A stretch of 64,000 bases of DNA from Brachyspira intermedia PWS/A (lineage in GTDB: Bacteria > Spirochaetota > Brachyspiria > Brachyspirales > Brachyspiraceae): positions 930,001 through 994,000 of the forward strand of contig NC_017243.1 in assembly GCF_000223215.1 (NCBI RefSeq), in the 5' to 3' direction. The position numbers were made by a program, and so were the translations under genes. Shown piece after piece: positions 7,967 to 16,228 of this stretch. The notes beneath the pieces are model-generated. The model saw only the letters and a list, made by a program, of their open reading frames with translations, had not been told where the DNA came from and did not search any database. How positions within the stretch are numbered: the first letter of the stretch is position 1; each line of letters opens with the position of its first letter.

Positions 7967-8293
7967 TTGACAAACTTAAAAATTTTTAGTATATACATAA
8001 ACAATTATATTTTGTCAAAAATTATTTTATTATTTGTGGGGACTAGCCCCCACACCCCCAGTTCTTTTGTTGGCACAAAGAACCAAAAAGCCTGCATTTG
8101 ACGAAGTCCACCTTTGGTGTGGTCTCAATTTAGGTTATATCCTATATTTAATAAGTATATATTTAATATAAAGTTCTAGTAATTGCGTTTTCGCGAAGCG
8201 TGCCTGTGGCAGCTACTTTTTTGTGCGGCAAAAAAGTAGATAATATCTATATAAAATGCATCGGTTGACAAACTTAAAAATTTTAAGTATATA
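7967..8293 (+). repeat. dispersed mosaic repeat, copy 1
   Basis: This 327-bp intergenic element shares long stretches with 40988-41434 (ACAATTATATTTTGTCAAAA, GTGGGGACTAGCCC, CACCCCCAGTTCTTTT, TATATCCTATATTTAATAAG, AATTGCGTTTT, CGAAGCGTGCC) and shorter ones with 13785-14122. Both ends carry the same promoter-like sequence: TTGACA-17 bp-TATATA at 7967-7995 and 8265-8293. The interior has GC-rich palindromic modules unlike the AT-rich genome. No transposase is encoded. It fills most of the 505-bp gap after the CAP gene. Confidence 0.7.
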
Positions 8294-8295
8294 CA

Positions 8296-8336
8296 AAAAA
8301 TACTATTTTCTAGTAAAGTTAGAAAATAGTATTTTT
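8296..8336. terminator. long bidirectional hairpin terminator
   Basis: A perfect 17-bp stem (AAAAATACTATTTTCTA and its complement) with a 7-nt loop, T-rich on both sides. It lies 3' of the ferredoxin-like gene ending at 8370. Confidence 0.75.
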
Positions 8337-8369
8337 GTGTTTTTTTATTATTTAATTAAAAATATATTA

Positions 8370-9185
8370 TTAAATTATATTGCCGTCTATTGAAATTATA
8401 TACTCTTTAATTATTATATTTTTCTTAGCAATTTCAAGAGCCTTCTGCACTATCATCTCAACTCCTCCGCAACAAGGAACTTCCATTCTTACTATAGATA
8501 TAGACTTAATATTTTTATTTGTAAATATGTTAACTAGTTTTTCTATGTAGCTGTCTATATCAGTATCTAATTTTGGACAGAACATCAAAAGAGTTTTATT
8601 TTTTAAAAATCTTGAATGAAAATTCGGATAAGAAAAAGGCACGCAGTCAGCAGCTATAAGTAAATCTGCATTATCTAAATAATTAGCATTAGGATTCATT
8701 AATTTTAATTGTATAGGCCAATTTCTCAATTCTGAAGTCATTTGTACATTGTTATTATTATTTTCACCTCTGAGTTGATTTCTCATATCTTTCTGCATGC
8801 TTCCCGGACAGCCGCAATGTTTATTTTCTTCCATGTTTGGAACCTCCATATTATGATCTTTTAAATATTTTACAGCTTCATTAAACAGCTTATCTTCTCC
8901 ATGATCTCTTAAATGTTCAAGATGAGCCTTTATAACATTAATTCCGCCTTTTACAATATTTTCCATTACTTTGCTTTCATTATATTCTTCAGCTTCTCTC
9001 TCTTCTATCTCCATAGCATTTTCAGGACAAGCCTTTATACAAGCACCAAGCCCATCACAAAATAAATCGCTTATAAGTCTTGCCTTTCCGTCTATTACCT
9101 GTAAAGCTCCTTCCGGACAATCAGGTATGCATATTCCGCAGCCTGTGCATTTATCTTCATCAATTTTTATTATTCTTCTTTTCAT
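8370..9185 (-). CDS. 4Fe-4S dicluster ferredoxin-like protein
   Basis: A 271-residue cytoplasmic protein. Residues about 5-62 hold two ferredoxin cluster motifs: CTGCGICIPDCPEGA and CDGLGACIKACPENA. A helical linker follows, with a CGCPG segment near 125. The C-terminal domain contains NADLLIAADCVPFSYPNFH, FCPKLD and VPCCGGVE, a Cys-rich arrangement known from a family of iron-sulfur proteins of undefined role in anaerobes. It probably takes part in electron transfer; partner and substrate are unknown. It appears to be transcribed alone. Confidence 0.75.
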   Translation of the reverse strand: MKRRIIKIDEDKCTGCGICIPDCPEGALQVIDGKARLISDLFCDGLGACIKACPENAMEIEEREAEEYNESKVMENIVKGGINVIKAHLEHLRDHGEDKLFNEAVKYLKDHNMEVPNMEENKHCGCPGSMQKDMRNQLRGENNNNNVQMTSELRNWPIQLKLMNPNANYLDNADLLIAADCVPFSYPNFHSRFLKNKTLLMFCPKLDTDIDSYIEKLVNIFTNKNIKSISIVRMEVPCCGGVEMIVQKALEIAKKNIIIKEYIISIDGNII

Positions 9186-9365
9186 TTATAATATCCTTTA
9201 TTATATTTTATTATCTTTTGTTATTTTCTAGCATCTTATGAAAATAATAATAGAATATTTATATATAAAATTCTATTGCTAAAGCAACATATTAATTAAA
9301 ATGATAATATACTTTTTAATATATTTTAAATATAATGGTTATTATTATGAAAGATTAGCGTATTG

Positions 9366-9392
9366 ATATTATACCAAATATAGGTATAATAT
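9366..9392. promoter_or_regulatory. 10-bp inverted repeat upstream of the Bat operon
   Basis: ATATTATACC-AAATATA-GGTATAATAT is a perfect palindrome with a 7-bp centre, 31 bp before the start codon at 9423. It lies where an operator would control the operon. The cognate regulator is unknown. Confidence 0.4.
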
Positions 9393-9422
9393 TAATAATA
9401 TTTTATTTTTAATGGAAATGAT

Positions 9423-10466
9423 ATGTTTTTTGGAGATTTTAAATTTATAGTTTTGTATGTATTTATTCCTGTACTTATAATTTTATTTATTATGTCAAGG
9501 AGAAAAGTACATAAAGTTTTATCAATATTTACTAAAAACTTGAATTTTCAAAATGATAAAAATTATAAAAGAATATCAAATTTAAGAATATTCTCTATTA
9601 TATTTATGATACTTGCAGCTGCATGCTTGATATTTGCTTTGATGCAGCCTAAATGGGGAATAATAGAGCAGAAAATAAAAACAGATAATTATATGGTAAC
9701 TATAGCATTAGATTTATCAAGGTCAATGGATGCCGATGATGTATGGCCTTCAAGACTTGAAAGAGCTAAATTGGAAATAGAAAAATTTGTAAAAAAAACC
9801 GATAATTTATCTGTGGCATTAGTGGGTTTTGCAGGAACTAGTTTTATAGCTTCTCCTTTTACTCAGGATATGGAAACATTTACTTATATACTTGATAATT
9901 TAACAACTAAATCTGTTACTTTACAAGGTACTAGAATAGCTGATGCTTTAGTTACAGCTAAGAATACTTTTAACGTTGATGCTGTTAGTAAAAAATCTAT
10001 TATATTAATAACTGACGGTGAAGATCATGGCGGTTATTTTGATGATATATTAAAGCAATTAAATGAAATGAATATCAGTGTATATACTGTAGGTGTTGGA
10101 ACTGAAGTTGGGGCTAGCATAAGCACCGATTTAGGAGTGAGAGAAAAATCTGTTATTTCAAAAAGAGATGACGGTACATTAAAGCTAATAGCAGATTCTA
10201 CTCATGGAAAAAGTTATATTGCAGAAAATGTTTCTCTTGAAAGCATATTTGATGATATGAAGCAGAGTATGGATAGTGTTTCAGCTGTGAGAAATAATAG
10301 AAGCTATAAAGAAAGATTTCAAATATTTTTGGCCATTTCTGCTGGTTTGATATTTTTAGCAAGCATATTTAATATATTGACTCAAATAAAGGTGAGAGAG
10401 ACTATTAAAGAGAAGATAATAAAAGAAAAAATAATGAATAGAAAATCTGAAGTGAGGAATTATTAA
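9423..10466 (+). CDS. VWA-domain membrane protein of the Bat (aerotolerance) operon, BatA/BatB type
   Basis: A 347-residue inner-membrane protein. There are membrane segments near residues 7-24 and 57-76, a von Willebrand A domain, and a final membrane segment near 300-320. The MIDAS metal site is complete: DLSRSMDADD, then the Thr in LQGTRIAD and the Asp in ILITDGEDHGG. This matches BatA/BatB of the Bacteroides aerotolerance and spirochaete bat operons. It is followed 8 nt later by the TPR gene, then BatD and BatE genes. Loss of Bat proteins affects oxidative stress tolerance in some species but not in all. Only one VWA gene is present here. Confidence 0.85.
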   Translation: MFFGDFKFIVLYVFIPVLIILFIMSRRKVHKVLSIFTKNLNFQNDKNYKRISNLRIFSIIFMILAAACLIFALMQPKWGIIEQKIKTDNYMVTIALDLSRSMDADDVWPSRLERAKLEIEKFVKKTDNLSVALVGFAGTSFIASPFTQDMETFTYILDNLTTKSVTLQGTRIADALVTAKNTFNVDAVSKKSIILITDGEDHGGYFDDILKQLNEMNISVYTVGVGTEVGASISTDLGVREKSVISKRDDGTLKLIADSTHGKSYIAENVSLESIFDDMKQSMDSVSAVRNNRSYKERFQIFLAISAGLIFLASIFNILTQIKVRETIKEKIIKEKIMNRKSEVRNY

Positions 10467-10474
10467 GAGGTATT

Positions 10475-11392
10475 ATGAAAATGAAAAAAATCAGTTTATT
10501 GATTATAATATTTTTATTCAGCTTTATTACAAATATATATGCTTTTTCATTTAATGAGTTTACAGCAAAACTTGATGTTGACAGAGCAAATAGACTTATG
10601 AAGAAAGGCGATTATGACGGAGCTGTAACTTTATATGAAAAAGCTTTAAGTAAAGTACCTAATTCACCTGAAATATTTTATAATATGGGTACTACTATGT
10701 CATCTATAGGCGATATGAACAGTGCTCTTCAATTATTTGACATGGCTAAAAAAAGCTTTACAGATAATACAAGTAAAGAAATGAAAAGTTCAGTACATTA
10801 TAATGCTGGACTAACTAGAATTGAAATGAAGGATTATCAGGGTGCTATAAATGAATTAGTTGAATCTCTTGTTAATACTCCAGATGACAGCAATTCAAAA
10901 ATGGCATTAGAGTATGCACAGAAAAAATTAGAAGAACAAAAACAGAATAACAATGCAGGTCCTAGTATGCAGCAGAATCAAGATCAGAATCAGCAAGGAC
11001 AAAGCGACAATAATAATAGTGGTTCTGGAAATAATGATCAAAATAATCAAGATAATCAGAATAATGATAATCAGGATAATCAAAATAATCAGAACGATCA
11101 AAATCAAGATAATCAAAATAACCAGAACAATCAAAACGATCAGAATAATAATAATCAAGATAATCAAAATAATGATGGAAATAATGATGGAAATAATGAT
11201 AATCAGAATAACAATGGCGGAGATAATAATCAGGATAATCAAAACAATAATGGCGGAAATAACAATCAAAATGATAATCAAGACAGTAAATCAGATATAG
11301 ACAGATTATTAGAATCTTTAAGACAGTATAGAAAAGATAAAGATAATGGAGATCAATATTACGGCGGAGGCAGAATTGATAAGGATTGGTAA
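10475..11392 (+). CDS. TPR protein of the Bat operon with long Asn/Gln/Asp tail (BatC-like)
   Basis: A 305-residue exported protein with a signal peptide at residues 1-24 (cleavage near IYAFS). Three TPR units follow at about 32-155: DRANRLMKKGDYDGAVTLYE, then EIFYNMGTTMSSIGDMNSAL, then VHYNAGLTRIEMKDYQGAI. From about 160 to 270 the protein is almost only Asn, Gln and Asp with some Gly, encoded by degenerate repeats of GATAATCAAAATAATCAG. It ends with a short charged helix. GAGG lies just before the ATG. The position between VWA and BatD genes matches BatC. The low-complexity tail may be a flexible periplasmic tether. BatD begins inside its 3' end. Confidence 0.8.
   Translation: MKMKKISLLIIIFLFSFITNIYAFSFNEFTAKLDVDRANRLMKKGDYDGAVTLYEKALSKVPNSPEIFYNMGTTMSSIGDMNSALQLFDMAKKSFTDNTSKEMKSSVHYNAGLTRIEMKDYQGAINELVESLVNTPDDSNSKMALEYAQKKLEEQKQNNNAGPSMQQNQDQNQQGQSDNNNSGSGNNDQNNQDNQNNDNQDNQNNQNDQNQDNQNNQNNQNDQNNNNQDNQNNDGNNDGNNDNQNNNGGDNNQDNQNNNGGNNNQNDNQDSKSDIDRLLESLRQYRKDKDNGDQYYGGGRIDKDW
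10950..11290 (+). repeat. degenerate coding repeat (Asn/Gln/Asp tract)
   Basis: About 340 bp built from AAT, CAA/CAG and GAT/GAC codons in loose 6-18 bp repeats, so all frames stay open on both strands for over 100 codons. This is a typical slippage-prone tract. The frame is intact here. Confidence 0.8.
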
Positions 11393-13079
11393 TGCAGCTT
11401 TAAAATATATATTGGCAGTGTTTTTTATTGCTTGTTCATCTTTATTTTCTCAAACCAGCATCAATGCTAAAATATCAGATACTAAAGTTGGTGTTGGAGA
11501 GGTGTTTACTGTTTCCGTAACTATAGATAATAGTTCAGGAAGGGTTTTAATAGATGATATTCCGGGGCTTACATTAAGAGGCACATCTCAGTCTATTAAT
11601 ATGATGTATTCTTCAGGAACTTTCAAATCTATAAAAACATATAATTTTACTTATGTTGCAAATAGCGAAGGTAAATATAAATTCGATCATATAACTGTTA
11701 AAGTTAATAATAGAACATATATATCCAATCCTGTAGAGATAGAAGTTGTAAGTGCTCCTACTAGAAATGATGATTCTTATACCCCAAGCGGAAACAGATT
11801 CAATGACTTTATGAATTATGCTGATGATATATATGTGGATAATAGCATTAATAAAAAAGAAGTATATATGTATGAGCCTATATATATAACACAAAAGGCT
11901 TATACTCATATTCCTGTTACAGTACTTGGGTTTTCTAAGATACCAGACAGAACAGATTTTATTTCATATTCGGATTCTTCAAAATATAATACTTTTACTG
12001 AAATAATAGACGGAAAAAGAGTAAACAGCATACCATTAAAAAGAGAAGTTCTTTATCCGGTAAAAACAGGTACTAAGAATATATTAACTACTCCTTTTGT
12101 ATTTGAAAAGGACGGAATGTTTTATGACAGAGTACAATACGGAGAGGAAACTTTTTCTATAAAAGTGCTTCCGCTTCCTGACAGAAAAGGTTTTGAAAAT
12201 TTTTCAGGTGCAGTTGGTAATTTTATTTTTACTACAAAAGTAAATAAAACTAATGTTGCTGTGGGAGAGGAGCTTTTAATTACAATGGAAGTTGCCGGAG
12301 AGGGTAATACTTCTATAATAACAATGCCCAATATTAATGACAATATTACAAACTATTTCTCTGTTTATCAGCCTAAAATATATGAAACTAATTGGTTTGA
12401 TGATAATAAAATGCTTGGAAGAAAGGTTAAAGAATATATTTTAGTAGCTAAAAATGAGGGAGCTTCTTCTATTGATAGTATTGATTTCTGTTATTTCTCT
12501 CCTAATGATAAAGCTTATACTAATATACATTCTAATCCTATAAGCTTAACAATATCAGGAAATAAAATTAATAATAATTCATTTATTAATAATGACGGTG
12601 AAGAAATAAATACTATATCTATAAGAAATACTAATCTTAGAGAAGATAAGAATTTCAAAGTATTAAGCATTAATATAATTTATATTTACATATTAATATT
12701 GATAATTGCTTCTTTGATTATTTATAATGCTAAAAGATTTAGTAATATAAAATTTTCATTTGCTAAAAAAAATAATAAAGACAATAGTATAGATGATATT
12801 TTAAATTATTATAATTCTAATAATAGAAAAGAGTACTGTAAATCTGTAGAAAATCTTTTACTTACTGCTATAAAAAATAAATTTAATATACAAGATGATA
12901 ATGTTTTGTATGATAAATTAAAAGATTATATTGATTATGAAAAAGCTAATGAAATAAAAAATATAATTGATAAATGTAATTTTGAATTGTATTCAGGAAA
13001 ATCATCAGCAAATGAAGATTATCATACAAAATCTATAGAATTAGTAAAATATATAAAAGAATTAAAAATTAAAAAGTAA
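11346..13079 (+). CDS. BatD-like oxygen-tolerance protein
   Basis: A 577-residue exported membrane protein of the BatD family. A hydrophobic export segment (ALKYILAVFFIACSSLFSQ) lies at about residues 18-37. Beta-rich repeats follow, with TSINAKISDTKVGVGEVFTV, GRVLIDDIPGL, LPLPDRKGFENFSGAVGNF and NKTNVAVGEELLI, all typical of BatD. A membrane segment lies near 445-465 and a cytoplasmic helical tail follows. The only in-frame ATG (11346) lies 47 bp inside the preceding gene and gives an acidic N-terminus with no ribosome site. A later non-ATG start, or a lost base near the TAATG at 11390-11394, is possible. The family assignment is secure, the start is not. Confidence 0.82.
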   Translation: MEINITAEAELIRIGNAALKYILAVFFIACSSLFSQTSINAKISDTKVGVGEVFTVSVTIDNSSGRVLIDDIPGLTLRGTSQSINMMYSSGTFKSIKTYNFTYVANSEGKYKFDHITVKVNNRTYISNPVEIEVVSAPTRNDDSYTPSGNRFNDFMNYADDIYVDNSINKKEVYMYEPIYITQKAYTHIPVTVLGFSKIPDRTDFISYSDSSKYNTFTEIIDGKRVNSIPLKREVLYPVKTGTKNILTTPFVFEKDGMFYDRVQYGEETFSIKVLPLPDRKGFENFSGAVGNFIFTTKVNKTNVAVGEELLITMEVAGEGNTSIITMPNINDNITNYFSVYQPKIYETNWFDDNKMLGRKVKEYILVAKNEGASSIDSIDFCYFSPNDKAYTNIHSNPISLTISGNKINNNSFINNDGEEINTISIRNTNLREDKNFKVLSINIIYIYILILIIASLIIYNAKRFSNIKFSFAKKNNKDNSIDDILNYYNSNNRKEYCKSVENLLLTAIKNKFNIQDDNVLYDKLKDYIDYEKANEIKNIIDKCNFELYSGKSSANEDYHTKSIELVKYIKELKIKK

Positions 13080-13105
13080 TTTTATATGATAGGTTATATA
13101 TTGAT

Positions 13106-13777
13106 ATGAAAAAATTAATTATAGTATTACTTTTGTTTCAATCATATTATTTATGCAGTGCAGCTGATTTGGATAAATTAAATAATTTATTTGAATCTGC
13201 TAATAAACTTTATAATGACGGCAAATATTTAGAGGCTAATTATTTGTATAAAGATATTGCGGCATCTAATTTTGTTTCAAAAGATTTGTATTATAATTTA
13301 GCTTCATCTTATGCAGCTATAGGAAGCAATGGATATGCAGTTCTTTATTATGAAAAGGCTTTGAATATATCTCCTTTTGATAAGGAAACAAAAGTGATGA
13401 TAAATTCATTAACAGGCAATAATGATTATGATTCACAACTTATAATTATAATGTATGGATTTTTAATGCTGTTTTTGGTATTTTTTACTTTAATGATAAT
13501 GATGTTTATAAAGAGTAAAAAAATAAATAAATTTTTATTAATGCTTTCAATAGTTCTTTTAATACCTACTGCAATATTAAATAATAATATAAATTCTGAT
13601 TATGTAATAACAATAGATAATGCCAATCTATACAGCGGAAGCAGTACAAAGTCATCTATAGTTTCACAAATATCTGAAGGCGAGAAATTGAAAGTACTTG
13701 AAGAATATACTAATTGGTATTATGTTAAAGGTAATTTCAAAGGCTGGATAAGTAAAAGTTCTGCTGAAAAAATATAA
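13106..13777 (+). CDS. BatE-like TPR and SH3-domain membrane protein
   Basis: A 223-residue protein. A signal peptide occupies residues 1-19 (ending CSAAD). Two TPR units cover about 22-105: FESANKLYNDGKYLEANYLYKD, then KDLYYNLASSYAAIGSNGYAVLYYEKAL. Two membrane segments follow, near 114-135 and 141-158. A bacterial SH3 domain closes the protein (DNANLYSGSSTKSSIVSQI to GNFKGWISKSSAEKI). This domain order is that of BatE, the last gene of bat operons. It sits 26 nt after BatD, which supports a four-gene operon. Confidence 0.83.
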   Translation: MKKLIIVLLLFQSYYLCSAADLDKLNNLFESANKLYNDGKYLEANYLYKDIAASNFVSKDLYYNLASSYAAIGSNGYAVLYYEKALNISPFDKETKVMINSLTGNNDYDSQLIIIMYGFLMLFLVFFTLMIMMFIKSKKINKFLLMLSIVLLIPTAILNNNINSDYVITIDNANLYSGSSTKSSIVSQISEGEKLKVLEEYTNWYYVKGNFKGWISKSSAEKI

Positions 13778-13784
13778 TATACCT

Positions 13785-14122
13785 AAACAAATATACTTTG
13801 TCAAAAATAAATTTATATTTTTGTTTTGATATTTGGGGCTTTGCTGCGAAGCACACATACATGCCACACACCACTTCTTTTGCGACCGAAGAAAGTTCCT
13901 GTGGTATTGCCGCAGGGGCGAAAGGCTACATTTTGACTTAAATTTGGTAATTTATTTTACAGGTAAAACTATTTTAGTATTAATTTTATACTTGCACTTT
14001 CGCCTGCCAAAGGCACGCTTCGCGAGGCGTACTTCGTATGGTTCTTGGCGAAGCCCGCCTGTGGCGTGCGGCGGGAAAAAGAACAACAAAAAATTGACGA
14101 GCTTAAAAATTTTCAGTATATA
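13785..14122 (+). repeat. dispersed mosaic repeat, copy 2 (diverged)
   Basis: Starts with ATATACCTAAACAAATATAC and TTTGTCAAAAAT, related to the left part of copies 1 and 3. It carries GC-rich palindromic modules (CGAAGCACAC, GGCACGCTTCGCGAGGCGTA, GCGAAGCCCGCCTGTGGCG). It ends in the shared promoter-like end TTGACG-17 bp-TATATA (14094-14122). This end points at mnmA, whose start is 90 bp downstream. It fills the 435-bp gap after the Bat operon. Confidence 0.65.
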
Positions 14123-14212
14123 TAATAAAATTTAAAATGTTTTCTTATTTGTAATTTTTATTAAATTCAATATGATATAGTTATATTATATAAAGAATAA
14201 AAGGAGAGTAGT

Positions 14213-15271
14213 ATGCAAAAAATAGCGGTTGGAATGAGTGCAGGAGTTGATTCTACTACTACAGCAAAACTTTTAAAAGAGCAAGGTAATGATGTATTCG
14301 GTGTTACTATGCTTTTATGGAATGGAGATGAAAGAGCACCTTTAAGTGGTTCTTGTTATAGCCCTTATCAGAAAAATATTGTAGGGGAATGCGAAAAATA
14401 TGCAAAGGCAATAGGTATAGATTATTATGCATTCGATGTAAGCGAGATGTTTAAGAAAAAAGTTATAGATTATGTTACTGAATCTTATAAAAAAGGATTT
14501 ACTCCAAACCCTTGTATAATGTGTAATAGTCAGATTAAATTTATGGCTTTATTTGAGGCTATAGAGAAACAAGGTTTAGAATTTGATAAATTTGCTACAG
14601 GACATTATGCTGGTGTAAAATACGATGAAAAAACTAAAAGATATCTTCTTTTAAGAGGAAAAAATTTAATAAAAGATCAGTCATATTTTTTGTACAGACT
14701 CACTCAAGATCAATTATCTAAAATAATGTTTCCAATGCATGAAAATACAAAAGAAGATACAAGAAACATCGCAAGAGAATATAATTTAGATGTTGCAGAA
14801 AAGAGTGAGAGTCAAGATTTTTTTGCAGGCGAGTATCATAGATTATTTGACGAAGATAAAGAAGGTAACATAATAAATATAGATACTAATGAAATATTGG
14901 GACATCATAAAGGAATATGGCATTATACAGTAGGTCAGAGAAAAGGTTTGGGTATAGCCTATAAAGATCCTTTATTTATAGTATCATTAGACAGCGAAAC
15001 AAATACTGTTTATGTTGGAAATAAAAATCATACATTTGTTAATGAAGTAAAAATATATGATGTTAATTGGATAGCTGAACCAATGCAAAAAGAATTTGAA
15101 GCATTAGTTAAAACTAGAAGTGCCCATAAAGGTACTATGGCTACTGTCATTCCAATAGATGAAAATACTATTAATATAAAATTTCATGAACCTACAGGAA
15201 TTATAGCTAAAGGACAATCATGTGTATGCTATGATAATGATATAACTTTATGCGGAGGCATTGTTTATTGA
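14213..15271 (+). CDS. mnmA: tRNA 2-thiouridine synthase, MnmA family (lacks the usual second catalytic Cys)
   Basis: A 352-residue PP-loop ATPase that thiolates U34 of Lys, Glu and Gln tRNAs. It has the PP-loop GMSAGVDSTT (residues 7-16), the first catalytic site in TPNPCIMCNSQIKF (C101, C104), the TGHYA motif, DQSYFLYRL, and the HYTVGQRKGLGI motif. In most MnmA proteins the second cysteine sits in SxxICF. Here that segment reads SESQDFFAGEY, with Phe in place of Cys, while extra cysteines lie near the C-terminus (GQSCVCYD). It may use a different sulfur relay or an Fe-S cluster. GGAGAG precedes the ATG. Confidence 0.85.
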   Translation: MQKIAVGMSAGVDSTTTAKLLKEQGNDVFGVTMLLWNGDERAPLSGSCYSPYQKNIVGECEKYAKAIGIDYYAFDVSEMFKKKVIDYVTESYKKGFTPNPCIMCNSQIKFMALFEAIEKQGLEFDKFATGHYAGVKYDEKTKRYLLLRGKNLIKDQSYFLYRLTQDQLSKIMFPMHENTKEDTRNIAREYNLDVAEKSESQDFFAGEYHRLFDEDKEGNIINIDTNEILGHHKGIWHYTVGQRKGLGIAYKDPLFIVSLDSETNTVYVGNKNHTFVNEVKIYDVNWIAEPMQKEFEALVKTRSAHKGTMATVIPIDENTINIKFHEPTGIIAKGQSCVCYDNDITLCGGIVY

Positions 15272-15357
15272 TTTACATTTATATAATTTGATTGTTTTTT
15301 AATATATAAGATTTTTTATAATTTATAAATAGTAAAAATAATTAAGGAAAATATCAT

Positions 15358-16170
15358 ATGAATAAATTATATATAATTATTTTTAGCTTTGTATTGCTAG
15401 TATCATGTTCTAATGCTGGTAAAATAAATTGGGAAAATGATTTTGATGTATCAGTTGAAAAATCAAAATCTGAAAATAAAATAATAATGATGGATATATA
15501 TACGGATTGGTGCGGTGCATGCAAAGAAATGGATAAAACTACTTTTAAAAATAAAAGTGTAATTGATAGCAGCACAAATTTTATAGCATTAAAATTCAAT
15601 CCTGAAAAAATGCCTAATGGTGAAGATATACTAAAAAAATATAATATATTAGGTTTTCCTACTATGCTTTTTATAAATAGTGACGGATTTATTTTAAAAA
15701 GAATAGTAGGCTATATTGAAAGCGATGAATTAATAAATGAAATGAATGGCATGAATAAAAGAAATGATAAAGTAAAAGATATTTTTAAAGATGATAATAT
15801 TTCATTGGATAAGTTAGATATATATCTTGAGTCAGGTTATGACAATGAGGCTTTAGATATGTATAATAAACTAGCAAAAGAAAATAAAATACCTGAAGAT
15901 AAAATGCCTAGATATATGTCAAGCATTGCTCTCTTGCTTTTAGATAATAATAAGCAGGAAGAAGGAATGAAATATTTTGATGAAATAATAAGTAAATATA
16001 GTAATTATAATGAAGTTTATATAGCTCATTATTATAAAGCTTTAGATATGATAGTTAATAATGCTCAGACAAATGAGGGTATAAAATATATAGAGAATCT
16101 CACAAATCAAGTTCCAGATGGAATAAAAAATGAGTATTTAGACTTTATAGATTATTTTAGTTCTAATTAA
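15358..16170 (+). CDS. thioredoxin-fold lipoprotein, copy 1
   Basis: A 270-residue lipoprotein. The signal ends in the lipobox LLVSC (Cys17). The thioredoxin domain covers about 22-135, with the active site DWCGACKEMD and the cis-proline in LGFPTMLFINSDG. The C-terminal 120 residues are helical and TPR-like (YMSSIALLLLDNN, then VYIAHYYKALDMI). Such lipoproteins act outside the cytoplasm on disulfides. It is one of two tandem copies; the next, at 16229, has the same layout with a different CxxC dipeptide. AGGA precedes the ATG. Confidence 0.85.
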   Translation: MNKLYIIIFSFVLLVSCSNAGKINWENDFDVSVEKSKSENKIIMMDIYTDWCGACKEMDKTTFKNKSVIDSSTNFIALKFNPEKMPNGEDILKKYNILGFPTMLFINSDGFILKRIVGYIESDELINEMNGMNKRNDKVKDIFKDDNISLDKLDIYLESGYDNEALDMYNKLAKENKIPEDKMPRYMSSIALLLLDNNKQEEGMKYFDEIISKYSNYNEVYIAHYYKALDMIVNNAQTNEGIKYIENLTNQVPDGIKNEYLDFIDYFSSN

Positions 16171-16228
16171 ATATATTGTTTTATTATTAAAATACGTTAT
16201 AATAGTATAATTAAAAAAGGAGAAAACT

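Noticed and set aside
8265-8340. Tiny RNA gene from the repeat promoter into the 8296-8336 hairpin
   Set aside because: The hairpin would begin within a few bases of the expected transcript start, so no useful RNA would result; it is better read as the terminator of the gene ending at 8370.
10928-11300. Overlapping long frames on both strands opposite the Asn-rich tract
   Set aside because: The low-complexity AT-rich repeat leaves all frames open; the products are Ile/Leu runs with no start signals.
13833-14135. 100-codon frame in the second mosaic repeat
   Set aside because: It lies wholly in the non-coding repeat, and its sequence is not preserved as protein in the other copies.
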